A program made the position numbers and the translations under genes. From Candidatus Bathyarchaeota archaeon (GTDB lineage: Archaea; Thermoproteota; Bathyarchaeia; Bathyarchaeales; Bathycorpusculaceae): DNA of 33,917 nucleotides. Positions 25,828-33,917 of the stretch are shown here, piece after piece. The stretch is taken from contig WUQU01000516.1 in NCBI GenBank assembly GCA_009889605.1, forward strand, positions 1-33,917. The letters are read 5' to 3'. A model generated the notes under the pieces. The model was not told where the DNA came from, did no database searches, and saw nothing but the letters and a program-made list of their open reading frames with translations. The stretch's first letter is position 1. Each line of letters opens with the position of its first letter.

Positions 25828-26439
25828 TTGTCTGTTGAAAAAATTAGTGTTGGGAGTCGCCAACAACTTGAGCAGTTAGTTATCGATGAAATAAACCAGG
25901 TTGGAAAGGGTTTAACGGTGATCTGCAACGATGTTCCTGTTAATGATAAGACCGCTCTTGATGTTTTATGCCACGACAGTAACAGGCAACTTGTTATACT
26001 TCAGTTAAGTGTCAACGAAGACGATGCTATATTGCTTAATGGACTACAGAGCCTAGACTATGTTGACAAGTTTAAGGCGTTCTTGAAGGCTACGTACAAC
26101 AAGCACAAAATCGACGACAAAGAGAAGCCTAGACTAATTTTAATCGCACCAAGTTTTTCTGACGCCTTGCTTCGTGCCGTTGAAAGCATGAAAGGAATGC
26201 GCATAGACTTATACGAGTGGGAATACCTAAAACTTGGAGAAGATAAAGGTCTTCGCCTTCAACCCATTTTTACATTTGGTCCAGCTGAAAAGCCTGTGGA
26301 AAAAGAACATAAACCAACAGAGAAAAAGTCTGAAACAAAGCCGCCTAAGAAAAAAGAGCAACCTCCAGCGCCAACTCCACCTATGCCCATGCCAGAAAAA
26401 AGAGGAACAAAAACCAGAGCTGAAGCAAGAACCACCTAA
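25828..26439 (+). CDS. PD-(D/E)XK-like protein with apparently lost catalytic residues
   Basis: Residues 1-150 read like a NucS/DUF91-type nuclease fold: an N-terminal helix QQLEQLVIDEINQ, KTALDVLCHDSNRQLVILQLSVNEDD, then NGLQSLDYVDKFKAFLK. In active members the second strand carries E-x-K (VVEVK-like); here it is LQLSV, so only the LDV Asp remains. From about 155 the chain is disordered and Lys/Pro/Glu-rich. The frame ends with an atypical GTKTRAEARTT, while the natural continuation of the low-complexity tail is in the next frame (26402-26530). TTG 25828 follows GGTGA. The fold assignment is by pattern and uncertain. Confidence 0.6.
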   Translation: MSVEKISVGSRQQLEQLVIDEINQVGKGLTVICNDVPVNDKTALDVLCHDSNRQLVILQLSVNEDDAILLNGLQSLDYVDKFKAFLKATYNKHKIDDKEKPRLILIAPSFSDALLRAVESMKGMRIDLYEWEYLKLGEDKGLRLQPIFTFGPAEKPVEKEHKPTEKKSETKPPKKKEQPPAPTPPMPMPEKRGTKTRAEARTT

Positions 26440-26530
26440 ACTTGAACCAGTTAAGGAAGAACCAGTGTTTCAAAAGCCAGCAGCTGAAAAACCTAAAGAG
26501 GAACCTAAAAGGAAACTAAAGCTTTTTTAG
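26402..26530 (+). other. Out-of-frame continuation of the Lys/Pro/Glu-rich tail
   Basis: One frame on from the upstream CDS, the sequence reads EEQKPELKQEPPKLEPVKEE and ends in KRKLKLF with a stop at 26530. This continues the composition of the upstream tail. Removing one A from the A6 run at 26396-26401 joins the two as PMPEK-EEQKPELK. The intact product would be about 233 residues. Confidence 0.6.
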
Positions 26531-26825
26531 GCCTTACTAGCCCGAAGATTAGAGTTTGTTTTGCTCTGGTTGCTAATTAGGTTTTGTCCAGAAATATTCA
26601 CCAGCATTTGCGGGTGGCTTAGGTACCTGCTGAATGCATCGTATACCAGTTCATTTTCCTAGGTAACGATGCTGCAGCCTTAACATTTGACCTTAAACCC
26701 CAAAGTGAGTTGCAGAGCAAAAATCACAGATGTATGGAAGAATTCACTAGCAATAATAAAAAAACCAAAGTAACTAGTCTTATTGAAAGCAATTGAAATT
26801 CTTGAAAATAAAAAGGATGGAAAGT
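26531..26825. other. Gene-free convergent region with one imperfect hairpin
   Basis: No start-bearing gene was found in this 295-bp gap between convergent genes. It holds an imperfect inverted repeat, GCATCGTATACC (26636-26647) against GGTAACGATGC (26662-26672), with one bulged base. A 57-codon open frame without a start (26623-26793, e.g. VPAECIVYQFIFLGNDAAAL) reads somewhat like protein and could be a gene remnant. No tRNA or repeat was recognised. Confidence 0.4.
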
Positions 26826-28055
26826 TTAGGGTTTACGCGAAGCTGCCTTTTCTAACGCCACTACGCCTGGAAGCTTCTTTCCCATAAGAAACTCAATTAA
26901 GGCTCCGCCAGCAGTGCTCACATAGGAAATTTTGTCTGAAAGTCCAAGTTCTTGTATGGCTGCAATGGTGTGGCCGCCTCCGGCGAGGGAGAAAGCCTTC
27001 GAGTTTGCAATTTCTCCAAATATGCTTTTTGTTCCGTAAACGAATTCGCTGTTTTCAAAAACTCCCATGGGACCGCTTACAACGATGGATTTTGCGCTGC
27101 GTATTATTTTCGCATAGTTTTCAACAGTCTTTTTACCTATGTCGAATATTGGATAGTCTGTTGGGAGTTTTTCAACCGCGATTTCTTTTCTCTTCTTTTC
27201 CGTTTCCACGGCAACGTCTGCTGGAACCTTAATTTTATCTGGATACTTCTGCATCAGCTCCTTTATACCAGGCACGAGATCCATCAGTTTTTTCTCTTCC
27301 AAGAATTTCACGTTTGGCTTGCCTAGGTCAACGCCTTTGGCTGCTAAGAATACGTGGCCTACAACTCCACCTGTGAGCACGTAGTCTGCTATTTTGTTGT
27401 CCAGTACGTATTTTGAGATTTCAAGGGAATCGTCGGCTTTTGCTCCACCAAGAACGTAAACGCATGGCTTTTCAGGGTTTTCCAAAACGCGACTTAGGGA
27501 TTTGAGTTCTCTCTCCATTATGCGTCCTGCAACGCTTGGCAGTACTGCCGTGAAGCCGACCATGGAAACATGGGCTCTGTGGGCTGCTGCAAATGCGTCG
27601 TTGACAAAAATGTCTGCTAAGGGTGCTAATGCTTTGACGAGTTCTGTTTTTGCATGGTCTTCTGGGGTTCCTTCTTTTGTTTCTCCTGCAAAGTTTCTAA
27701 CGTTGTCTAGCACTAGGATTTCGCCGCTTTTCAGTTCCTTTATGGCTTTTTGTGCTTTTTCTCCGAAAACGTCATCCACGAATTTTACCGGTTTACCTAG
27801 GATTTTGCCTAGGATTTCTGCATGCTGTTTTAAGGGTATGAAGTCCGGGTCGCCTTTTCGTCCTTGATGGGCCAATATTACGACTTTTGCACCTTTTTCC
27901 GCCAACTCTTTTATTGTGGTTTCGCCGTGGGCTTTGATGCGTGTGTCGTCTAACACCTTTTTTGTTTCAGGATCCACTGGAGAGTTGAAGTCAACTCTTA
28001 CAAGAACCACTTTGTTTTTTACGTTAACGTCGTCTAGGGTTAAATACTTCACCAT
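26826..28055 (-). CDS. pgk: Phosphoglycerate kinase
   Basis: PGK transfers phosphate between 1,3-bisphosphoglycerate and ADP. N-domain substrate motifs are VLVRVDFNSPVD, LAHQGRKGDPDF and NDAFAAAHRAHVS. The C-domain has VYVLGGAKADDSLEI, VSGPMGVFE and the nucleotide-binding SLAGGGHTIAAI. The DFNSPVDPETKKVLDDTRI form and the length (about 409) suit archaeal PGKs. The ORF track starts at GTG 28064; ATG 28055 (MVKYLTLDDV), with GTGAT upstream, is preferred. It follows GAPDH on the same strand after 78 bp, forming a likely gap-pgk unit. Confidence 0.96.
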   Translation of the reverse strand: MVKYLTLDDVNVKNKVVLVRVDFNSPVDPETKKVLDDTRIKAHGETTIKELAEKGAKVVILAHQGRKGDPDFIPLKQHAEILGKILGKPVKFVDDVFGEKAQKAIKELKSGEILVLDNVRNFAGETKEGTPEDHAKTELVKALAPLADIFVNDAFAAAHRAHVSMVGFTAVLPSVAGRIMERELKSLSRVLENPEKPCVYVLGGAKADDSLEISKYVLDNKIADYVLTGGVVGHVFLAAKGVDLGKPNVKFLEEKKLMDLVPGIKELMQKYPDKIKVPADVAVETEKKRKEIAVEKLPTDYPIFDIGKKTVENYAKIIRSAKSIVVSGPMGVFENSEFVYGTKSIFGEIANSKAFSLAGGGHTIAAIQELGLSDKISYVSTAGGALIEFLMGKKLPGVVALEKAASRKP

Positions 28056-28133
28056 ACTTATCACTTCTTATACTGATGTGAACAGAAAAATAGAAGGGGA
28101 AGGGATGTTTTTAAGTTTTACACGCTGATTTGG

Positions 28134-29147
<1,014 letters not shown>

Positions 29148-29256
29148 TTAAATCACCGCGCATAATGTTGAAAGTTTTCTTAATTAATTTTCCGATAGGG
29201 TGCGGCGTATTAATAATGAAAAAGGGTAAAAGAAGAGAAAGGTAGAGGGATTTTGT

Positions 29257-30603
29257 TTATCGGAGTTTCATTAAGGCCATTTCTGCGGCTAGGACTATGG
29301 GTTCCCATGTTTCGCATAGGGGCGGCGCGTAGGCTGTATCTGCTTTGGCTAGTTCACGTATAGTCATTTGTTTTTGTATGGCGAAGGAAACTGCGTTTAT
29401 GCGTTGGGTGACTTCTTCTCCGCCCATGATTTGGGCGCCTATTATGCGTTGCAACTCTTTTTCCACTACAAGCTTGACTTTTATTGGTTTGGCTCCGGGG
29501 TAGTAGTGTGCTTTTGTCTTTGAGGTTATGGTTCCTGTGACAGTTTCTATTCTTGCTCTTTGGGCTGCTGCTTCTGTTAGGCCTGTTACCCCCACTTGTG
29601 TGTCGTATAGTTGGGTTACGGCTGAGCCTAAAACTCCGGTGAAAAGTGCATAGCCGCCTGCGGCGTTTATTCCCGCCACTTTTCCTTGTCTTACGGCTAC
29701 TGTGCCAAGCTGTTGAACTGTTGGCTTCTGGGTTACTATGTGGGTGGATTCTGCGCAGTCGCCTACGGCGTAAACGTCTTTGATGTTTGTTTCCATTCTG
29801 GCGTTTGTTTTGATGGTTCTTGTCTCGCCTAAGGCTATTCCGGCATCCACGGCAAGTTGGGTGTTGGCTCTAACTCCGAAGGCGCTTATGAAGAGGTCTG
29901 CGTTGATTTGCTCTCCTCCAGCCACTATGCCTGTCACTTTTTCTGTTCCAAGGAATTCTTCTACGGCTTTGCCTACTAGGATGTTTATTCCTTTTTGCTG
30001 GAGCATTTCTTGAACAATTTTTGCCATGTCTGCGTCCAGCATTGCTGGCAATACTTGGGGCAGCATTTCAACGACCGTTACTTGGAGGCCTCTTTCTTGT
30101 AGGGCTACGGCGGTTTCTAAGCCTATAAGCCCAGCGCCCATGACCACTGCTGTTTTTGCACCGTTTTTTATGGCTTGGTCTATTTTTTCTCCGTCTTCAA
30201 GGGTTCTTAAAGGCAGTATTCCCTGTTTTTCGCGGCCTTTTATCGGTGGTGTAAAGGCACTTGCGCCTGTTGCGATTATGAGGCTGTCGTAGGGTATTTC
30301 TTCTGTTTTTCCTGTTTTGTCTACGGTTTCAACGGCTTTTTTGCCTGTGTCTATTTTGGTTACTTTTGTTTCTGTTTTTAGGGTTAGCTTCATCATTTGG
30401 TAATAGCTTTGTGGGAAAACTATGAGGTCGTTGAAGCTTGGGATTTGGCCGCCTATTACGAAGGGTAAGCCACAACGGGAATATCCTGCATGTTTTTCTT
30501 CGGTTATTAGTGTGATTTCTGCTGTGCGGTCTGTTTTTCTAGCTGCTGAGGCCGCGTCTAAGCCTGCTGCGTGGGCTCCAATTATCACTATGCGTCTTGG
30601 CAA
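29257..30603 (-). CDS. CoA-disulfide reductase / NADH oxidase-family flavoprotein
   Basis: The 448-residue FAD/NAD(P)H enzyme has VIIGAHAAGLDAASAARK for FAD and the single redox Cys in AGYSRCGLPFVIGG (Cys44), typical of CoADR/Nox. It then has AVVMGAGLIGLETAVALQERG for the nicotinamide cofactor and VYAVGDCAE for FAD. The C-terminal dimer domain follows. It lacks the CxxxxC pair of dihydrolipoamide dehydrogenase. Family members reduce CoA disulfide, polysulfide or oxygen. TTG 30603 is the start. It lies 16 bp after gcvH, so the two are probably co-transcribed, and gap comes next on the strand. Confidence 0.88.
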   Translation of the reverse strand: MPRRIVIIGAHAAGLDAASAARKTDRTAEITLITEEKHAGYSRCGLPFVIGGQIPSFNDLIVFPQSYYQMMKLTLKTETKVTKIDTGKKAVETVDKTGKTEEIPYDSLIIATGASAFTPPIKGREKQGILPLRTLEDGEKIDQAIKNGAKTAVVMGAGLIGLETAVALQERGLQVTVVEMLPQVLPAMLDADMAKIVQEMLQQKGINILVGKAVEEFLGTEKVTGIVAGGEQINADLFISAFGVRANTQLAVDAGIALGETRTIKTNARMETNIKDVYAVGDCAESTHIVTQKPTVQQLGTVAVRQGKVAGINAAGGYALFTGVLGSAVTQLYDTQVGVTGLTEAAAQRARIETVTGTITSKTKAHYYPGAKPIKVKLVVEKELQRIIGAQIMGGEEVTQRINAVSFAIQKQMTIRELAKADTAYAPPLCETWEPIVLAAEMALMKLR

Positions 30604-30619
30604 TGGTTTCCCTTCCGTT

Positions 30620-31033
30620 TTAGCCTTTTATTAGGCTTTTGTGCCATTCCACGGCCTGATTAAAGTCCATGAGATTTGCCAATTCCGCCTGCAAGTTTGT
30701 TGGTCTCACCAGTAGTAGCCAGCCTTTTCCATAGGGGTCTTCGTTTAGGAGTTCTGGTTTCGACTGGACTTCTTCGTTTACTTCTTCTATGGTTCCGCTT
30801 ATGGGCGCTATAAGGTCTGAAACTGCCTTTACGGATTCTAATGTGCCATAGGGTTCGCCTTGTTTTGTTGTTGTTCCGGGGCTTGGTAGTTCAGCGTAAA
30901 CTATTTCGCGGAGCTGTTTTTGGGCATAGTCTGTTATGCCGACGCGCACTTTGTCTCCTTCGATTTTTACCCATCCATAATCTTTTGTGTAATACAAGCC
31001 TTCAGGAACTTCGCATCCATCAACTTTAACCAC
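30620..31033 (-). CDS. gcvH: Glycine cleavage system H protein (lipoyl carrier)
   Basis: The 137-residue protein has the H-protein fold: GLYYTKDYGWVKIEGDKVRVG, ITDYAQKQLREIVYAELP, and the lipoylation site GTLESVKAVSDLIAPISG with Lys69 as the probable lipoyl lysine. NEDPYGKGWLLLV is the conserved C-terminal part. H protein carries the aminomethyl group, or serves as a lipoate donor. No P, T or L proteins and no lipoate ligase are in the window. Instead, a CoADR-like flavoprotein follows 16 bp downstream. GTG 31033 is the start, with an AGGTGA site upstream. Confidence 0.93.
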   Translation of the reverse strand: MVKVDGCEVPEGLYYTKDYGWVKIEGDKVRVGITDYAQKQLREIVYAELPSPGTTTKQGEPYGTLESVKAVSDLIAPISGTIEEVNEEVQSKPELLNEDPYGKGWLLLVRPTNLQAELANLMDFNQAVEWHKSLIKG

Positions 31034-31102
31034 GATATTTCACCTCTTAGATAGCGCATTATTCTGTACCCTTTAAACCTTTAAAATTAACTGTTAAGAA
31101 GG

Positions 31103-31228
31103 TGCCATGTTTATCCTTGTATCGTATTTTTAAAAGCACACCTCTGCCAAACAGCGCATGCGGCGTGAGAAAATTTTCTTTGCATATATTCTTTTGGAAA
31201 ATGTTTAATTAACTGGTTTAAGGATAAG
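31103..31228 (+). promoter_or_regulatory. Prefoldin-beta promoter region with blocks shared with the aNAC promoter
   Basis: In order: TGCCATGTTT (31103-31112), TTTAAAAGCA (31129-31138), ACCTCTGCC (31140-31148), a TATA-like GCATATATT (31182-31190), and GTTTAA-N9-TTAAGG-N-TAAG (31203-31228). The same series is upstream of aNAC at 1775-1896. The span from the first block to GTTTAA is 100 bp here and 96 bp there. The gcvH gene diverges from the other side of this 217-bp region. Confidence 0.55.
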
Positions 31229-31250
31229 CTGTGCAGATGGAAGGATAAAA

Positions 31251-31622
31251 TTGAGTGAAGAATTAGCTAAACTTCCCCCACAAGTTCAAGAACGTCTCCT
31301 AAGGCTTCAACAGGTACAGCAAACATTACAGTCTGTTCTAACACAAAAACAGCAAGTAGAACTGGAACTGACCGAAATCGAGCAAGCGCTGAGCGAACTG
31401 CAAAAAGTAGCCGAAGACGCGGTTATCTATAAGGCTATAGGGTCTCTAATGGTGAAAACCGAAAAAGCAAAAGTGACCGCCGACCTAAACGAGCGCAAAG
31501 AACTCTTAAACACTCGCATCACAGTTTTAGGAAAACAGGAAGAACGCCTCCGCACCCAAATGAAAGAACTTCAAACAAAACTCCAGCAGGACTTGGCCCC
31601 AGTCTCCAGTCCTCCACCATAG
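31251..31622 (+). CDS. pfdB: Prefoldin beta subunit
   Basis: The 123-residue protein consists of two long coiled-coil helices (PPQVQERLLRLQQVQQTLQS and the C-terminal RITVLGKQEERLRTQMKELQ region). They flank a short beta hairpin (AVIYKAIGSLMVKTEKAKV) that builds the hexamer body. Prefoldin catches unfolded proteins and passes them to the thermosome. Length is normal for beta. TTG 31251 is the start, with AAGGATAAAA upstream. DUF3194 follows 32 bp later, the usual archaeal neighbour. Confidence 0.95.
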   Translation: MSEELAKLPPQVQERLLRLQQVQQTLQSVLTQKQQVELELTEIEQALSELQKVAEDAVIYKAIGSLMVKTEKAKVTADLNERKELLNTRITVLGKQEERLRTQMKELQTKLQQDLAPVSSPPP

Positions 31623-31654
31623 AATAGCTATTTCGCCTGAAGCCTGGTGGAAAA

Positions 31655-31957
31655 GTGGAAGAAATAGGCTTACCAGCGCTAACTCCAGAGCAACTGGAAA
31701 CACTGTGCACAATAGCTGAAGAAACCGCCAGAAAACACATCTTATCAAAGGTTCCGGCGAAGCGTGTAGAAAAACTGGACATAACTGTTGAAACAACCGC
31801 TGAAAAATCCTTAACGCTAAGCATAGAAGTGGAGTTAACTCTTTCGCCGCTAATGGGCGAATTCAACGCCAAAGCACTTGCAGACGAAGCCGTAAAACAA
31901 GCCTTCACCGCAGCTGAAAAATATTTGAGGGAACTAAAATGTCCTTCGCAGAAATAA
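31655..31957 (+). CDS. DUF3194 family protein
   Basis: The 100-residue protein follows the DUF3194 pattern commonly found next to prefoldin beta in archaea: LPALTPEQLETLCTIAEETAR, VEKLDITVETTAEKSLTLSIE, then a C-terminal helix DEAVKQAFTAAEKYLRELK. The function is unknown; constant linkage to pfdB suggests a role in early protein folding. GTG 31655 follows CTGGTGG. The DHH gene starts 19 bp before its stop, implying coupled translation. Confidence 0.85.
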   Translation: MEEIGLPALTPEQLETLCTIAEETARKHILSKVPAKRVEKLDITVETTAEKSLTLSIEVELTLSPLMGEFNAKALADEAVKQAFTAAEKYLRELKCPSQK

Positions 31958-32943
31958 CAAAAACCATAGATGGGCTAAATGCCCAGCATATCACATTGCT
32001 ATGCCATCACAACGCGGATCCAGATGCGGTATGCTCAGCCTATGCTCTGTCAACGCTAATAAAAAAGCATAGGCCGCAAACAAAAGTGGAAGTTGGTGCA
32101 GCCCAAGGAGTAAGCCGCCTAACAAAACACATTCTAAAAAACTTGCCTATAAAAGTGCAAACAACCCCAAATGTAGAAAGCGCAGACTTGATTATTCTTT
32201 TGGATACAAACACCATACAACAACTGGACAACCTTGCTGAAAAAGTAAAAGCCTCCAAAGCCCCAATAATAGTGATTGATCACCATGCAGTTCACCCGGA
32301 AACAGAAAAGACCGCAAAACTGTGCATAACAGACGAAAACGCTTCTTCCACATGCGAGATAATTTACCGCTTCTACAAGCAGACTAACACGAAAATCGAA
32401 GAAAACGAGGCTAAAGCGCTGTTTTTAGGCATAGCATTCGACACCCGCCACTTTGTCCTCGCCAACTCCTCAACCCTAAAAACCATAGCAGAGCTCATAG
32501 ACACAGGCGTAAACGCCCAAGAAGCTCTATCGCTGCTCTCGCTTCCCATGGACTTCTCAGAAAGAGTTGCAAGGTTAAAGGCTTGCCGCAGAATAAAACT
32601 CTTCAAAATAGGCGAATGGATCGTTGCGCTTTCCCATGTAAGCGCCTACCAAGCCTCAGCTGCCCGCGCCATAATCGACCTAGGCGCCCACGTGGCAGCC
32701 GTAGCTGGACAGAAAAACGAAAACTTAGAAATAAGTCTCCGATGCACAAGAGAGTTTCACGAAAAAACTGGAATCCACCTAGGTAGGGATGTCGCTAAAC
32801 CCTTAGGCGAGTATTTGCAGGGAATGGGAGGAGGCCACTCCACAGCTGCGGGCGTAAACGGTGTAGGTGAAATTGAGATTGGACTTAAACGGTGTTTAAA
32901 ACTTTTGAAAGAGAAAATAGTTCAAGCTAAAACTCAAATTTAG
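31939..32943 (+). CDS. DHH/DHHA1-family phosphoesterase, NrnA-like
   Basis: The 334-residue protein has the DHH-domain metal motifs LLCHHNADPDAVCSA (about 21-34), IILLDTN, VIDHHAVHPE (about 112-121) and FLGIAFDTRHF. The DHHA1 domain ends with GMGGGHSTAAGVNG. Such proteins degrade nanoRNA, pAp or cyclic dinucleotide products, or act on single-stranded DNA ends. Archaeal members near prefoldin/DUF3194 have no assigned substrate. ATG 31939 overlaps the DUF3194 gene by 19 bp. Confidence 0.9.
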   Translation: MSFAEITKTIDGLNAQHITLLCHHNADPDAVCSAYALSTLIKKHRPQTKVEVGAAQGVSRLTKHILKNLPIKVQTTPNVESADLIILLDTNTIQQLDNLAEKVKASKAPIIVIDHHAVHPETEKTAKLCITDENASSTCEIIYRFYKQTNTKIEENEAKALFLGIAFDTRHFVLANSSTLKTIAELIDTGVNAQEALSLLSLPMDFSERVARLKACRRIKLFKIGEWIVALSHVSAYQASAARAIIDLGAHVAAVAGQKNENLEISLRCTREFHEKTGIHLGRDVAKPLGEYLQGMGGGHSTAAGVNGVGEIEIGLKRCLKLLKEKIVQAKTQI

Positions 32944-32997
32944 GTAGCTACTCTTAAATGGAAAACCATTAGCTTATGACAAGGTGGAAAACCGGGC

Positions 32998-33849
32998 ATG
33001 CCGATAATAGAAACAAAAAACCTCACATACACTTACCCTGGCGCCGAAAAGCCATCAATCAAAGATGTCTCCATAAAAATAGAAAAAGGCGAATTCGTCC
33101 TCATCACAGGTCCAAGCGGATGCGGAAAAACAACCCTTTGCCGATGCTTCAACGGGTTAATCCCTCACTTTTACCAAGGCAAATTAGAGGGTGAAATAAC
33201 CGTTGCAGGACTAAAAGTTCCTGAACACCCCATATTTGAACTTGCAACCCACGTAGGCCTCGTCTTTCAAAACCCTGAAAACCAGCTTTTCACCCTATCC
33301 GTAGAAAAAGACGTAGCCTTTGGACTGGAAAACCTCGGAGTTCCAAGAGAAGAAATGCGTAAAAGAGTGGACTGGGCCCTTGAATTGACAGGCGTATACC
33401 CCTTAAGAGAACGAGCACCCCACGAGCTTTCCGGAGGGCAGCAACAACGCGTAGCCATAGCCTCAGTGTTAGCCATGCAGCCAGAAGTCATAGTTCTAGA
33501 CGAACCCACATCCTTCCTAGACCCGTTAGGAGCTAAAAAAATATTCGAAGTAATCAGCGAACTTAACAGAAAACTTGGAATAACCACAGTGCTTGTTGAG
33601 CATAGGCTGGATTTAACCGCAAAATACGCCGACCACATTATAATAATGGACGGCGGAAAAGTCGTTTTAGACGGTGAACCCCACGAAATTTTAAACTCTG
33701 AAAAAGCCCGCCTAATAGGCGTTGGGATACCAAAGGCTACACGCTTATACAAAATGCTGAAAACCGACGGAATAAACCTCAGCGGAAAAATTCCCTTGTC
33801 ATCAGAAGAGTTAGCTGAAAAAATAAGGGAGGCATTCAAAGGCGGATGA
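32998..33849 (+). CDS. ecfA1: ECF transporter A component ATPase (EcfA1-like)
   Basis: The 283-residue ABC ATPase has Walker A GPSGCGKTT (about 38-46), Q-loop GLVFQNPENQLFTLSVEKDV, signature ELSGGQQQRVAIA and Walker B VIVLDEPTSFLDP, followed by the switch His in VEHRLDL. The QNPENQLF and C-terminal extension are typical of energy-coupling-factor ATPases, which power vitamin or metal uptake. A second ATPase begins at an ATGA overlap, giving the usual paired EcfA arrangement. The substrate-binding S and T components must lie beyond the window edge. Confidence 0.93.
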   Translation: MPIIETKNLTYTYPGAEKPSIKDVSIKIEKGEFVLITGPSGCGKTTLCRCFNGLIPHFYQGKLEGEITVAGLKVPEHPIFELATHVGLVFQNPENQLFTLSVEKDVAFGLENLGVPREEMRKRVDWALELTGVYPLRERAPHELSGGQQQRVAIASVLAMQPEVIVLDEPTSFLDPLGAKKIFEVISELNRKLGITTVLVEHRLDLTAKYADHIIIMDGGKVVLDGEPHEILNSEKARLIGVGIPKATRLYKMLKTDGINLSGKIPLSSEELAEKIREAFKGG

Positions 33850-33917
33850 TTGAGGTCCAAGACTTATACTTCGTATATCCCAGCGGCGTAGAGGCTCTAA
33901 AAGGAGTTTCCTTAACA
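33846..33917 (+). CDS. ecfA2: Second ECF transporter ATPase, N-terminal fragment at the window edge
   Basis: ATG 33846 overlaps the stop of the previous gene (ATGA). The 24 visible codons read IEVQDLYFVYPSGVEALKGV, the first strands of an ABC ATPase. Only the N-terminus lies in the window. It is too short for the ORF track. Its placement directly after EcfA1 supports the paired-ATPase call. Confidence 0.85.
   Translation, partial: MIEVQDLYFVYPSGVEALKGVSLT

Noticed and set aside
32583-32786. ORF of 67 residues inside the DHH gene
   Set aside because: Same-strand alternate-frame shadow, Arg/Pro-rich, with no homology pattern.

Overview
The window is a stretch of archaeal chromosome. It carries genes found mainly or only in archaea: nascent-polypeptide-associated complex (aNAC), archaeal MBF1, prefoldin beta with its DUF3194 neighbour, threonyl-tRNA synthetase with the archaeal editing domain, archaeal-type prolyl-tRNA synthetase, aPGAM, an EndoQ-type PHP nuclease, a tungsten AOR-family enzyme and a type IV pilin-like protein. 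Starts are very often TTG or GTG behind GGTGA/GAGG sites. The gene mix looks most like a TACK-side anaerobe such as Bathyarchaeia; that placement is inference, not proof. No rRNA, tRNA, CRISPR array or insertion sequence was seen.

Layout. 1-1155 (-): aMBF1 then HflX, cut by the window edge. 1243-6318 (+): stand-alone PUA protein, aNAC, PfkB kinase, small zinc protein, ThrRS, branched-chain aminotransferase. 6430-7437 (+): ornithine cyclodeaminase/alanine dehydrogenase family. 7511-8593 (-): pilin-like surface protein interrupted by an in-frame TAA. 8792-11540 (+): ProC and AOR. 11574-13016 (-): ProRS. 13267-20981 (+): aPGAM, a decayed DUF1028 gene, a 5-formyl-THF cyclo-ligase family protein, DedA, EndoQ, a small split gene, TldD and TldE. 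21026-21970 (+): NapH-like iron-sulfur membrane protein. 21975-25664 (-): a carbohydrate operon of GH57, a winged-helix protein, an N-terminal-domain-only glycosyltransferase and a full GT4 enzyme. 25828-26530 (+): a nuclease-fold-like protein with a frameshifted Lys/Pro/Glu-rich tail. 26826-31033 (-): GcvH, CoA-disulfide-reductase-like flavoprotein, bacterial-type GAPDH and PGK. 31251-33917 (+): prefoldin beta, DUF3194, DHH phosphoesterase and two ECF transporter ATPases, the second cut by the edge.

Function. The window is mostly housekeeping: translation and nascent-chain handling (ThrRS, ProRS, aNAC, prefoldin, HflX), lower glycolysis/gluconeogenesis (GAPDH, PGK, aPGAM), storage-glucan metabolism (GH57 and glycosyltransferases), amino-acid metabolism (BCAT, ProC, OCD family) and redox chemistry (AOR, NapH-like, CoADR-like, GcvH).

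Most notable observations. (1) The regions upstream of aNAC and prefoldin beta, about 29 kb apart, share an ordered set of sequence blocks, suggesting co-regulation of two co-translational chaperones. (2) Four accessory genes carry lesions: three frameshifts in short homopolymers and one in-frame stop; these could be real decay or assembly errors. (3) A glycosyltransferase reduced to its N-terminal domain overlaps a complete paralogue inside a GH57 operon. (4) A PD-(D/E)XK-like protein appears to have lost its catalytic residues. (5) A bacterial-type GAPDH sits beside an archaeal-looking PGK. (6) A lone GcvH is paired with a CoADR-like flavoprotein.
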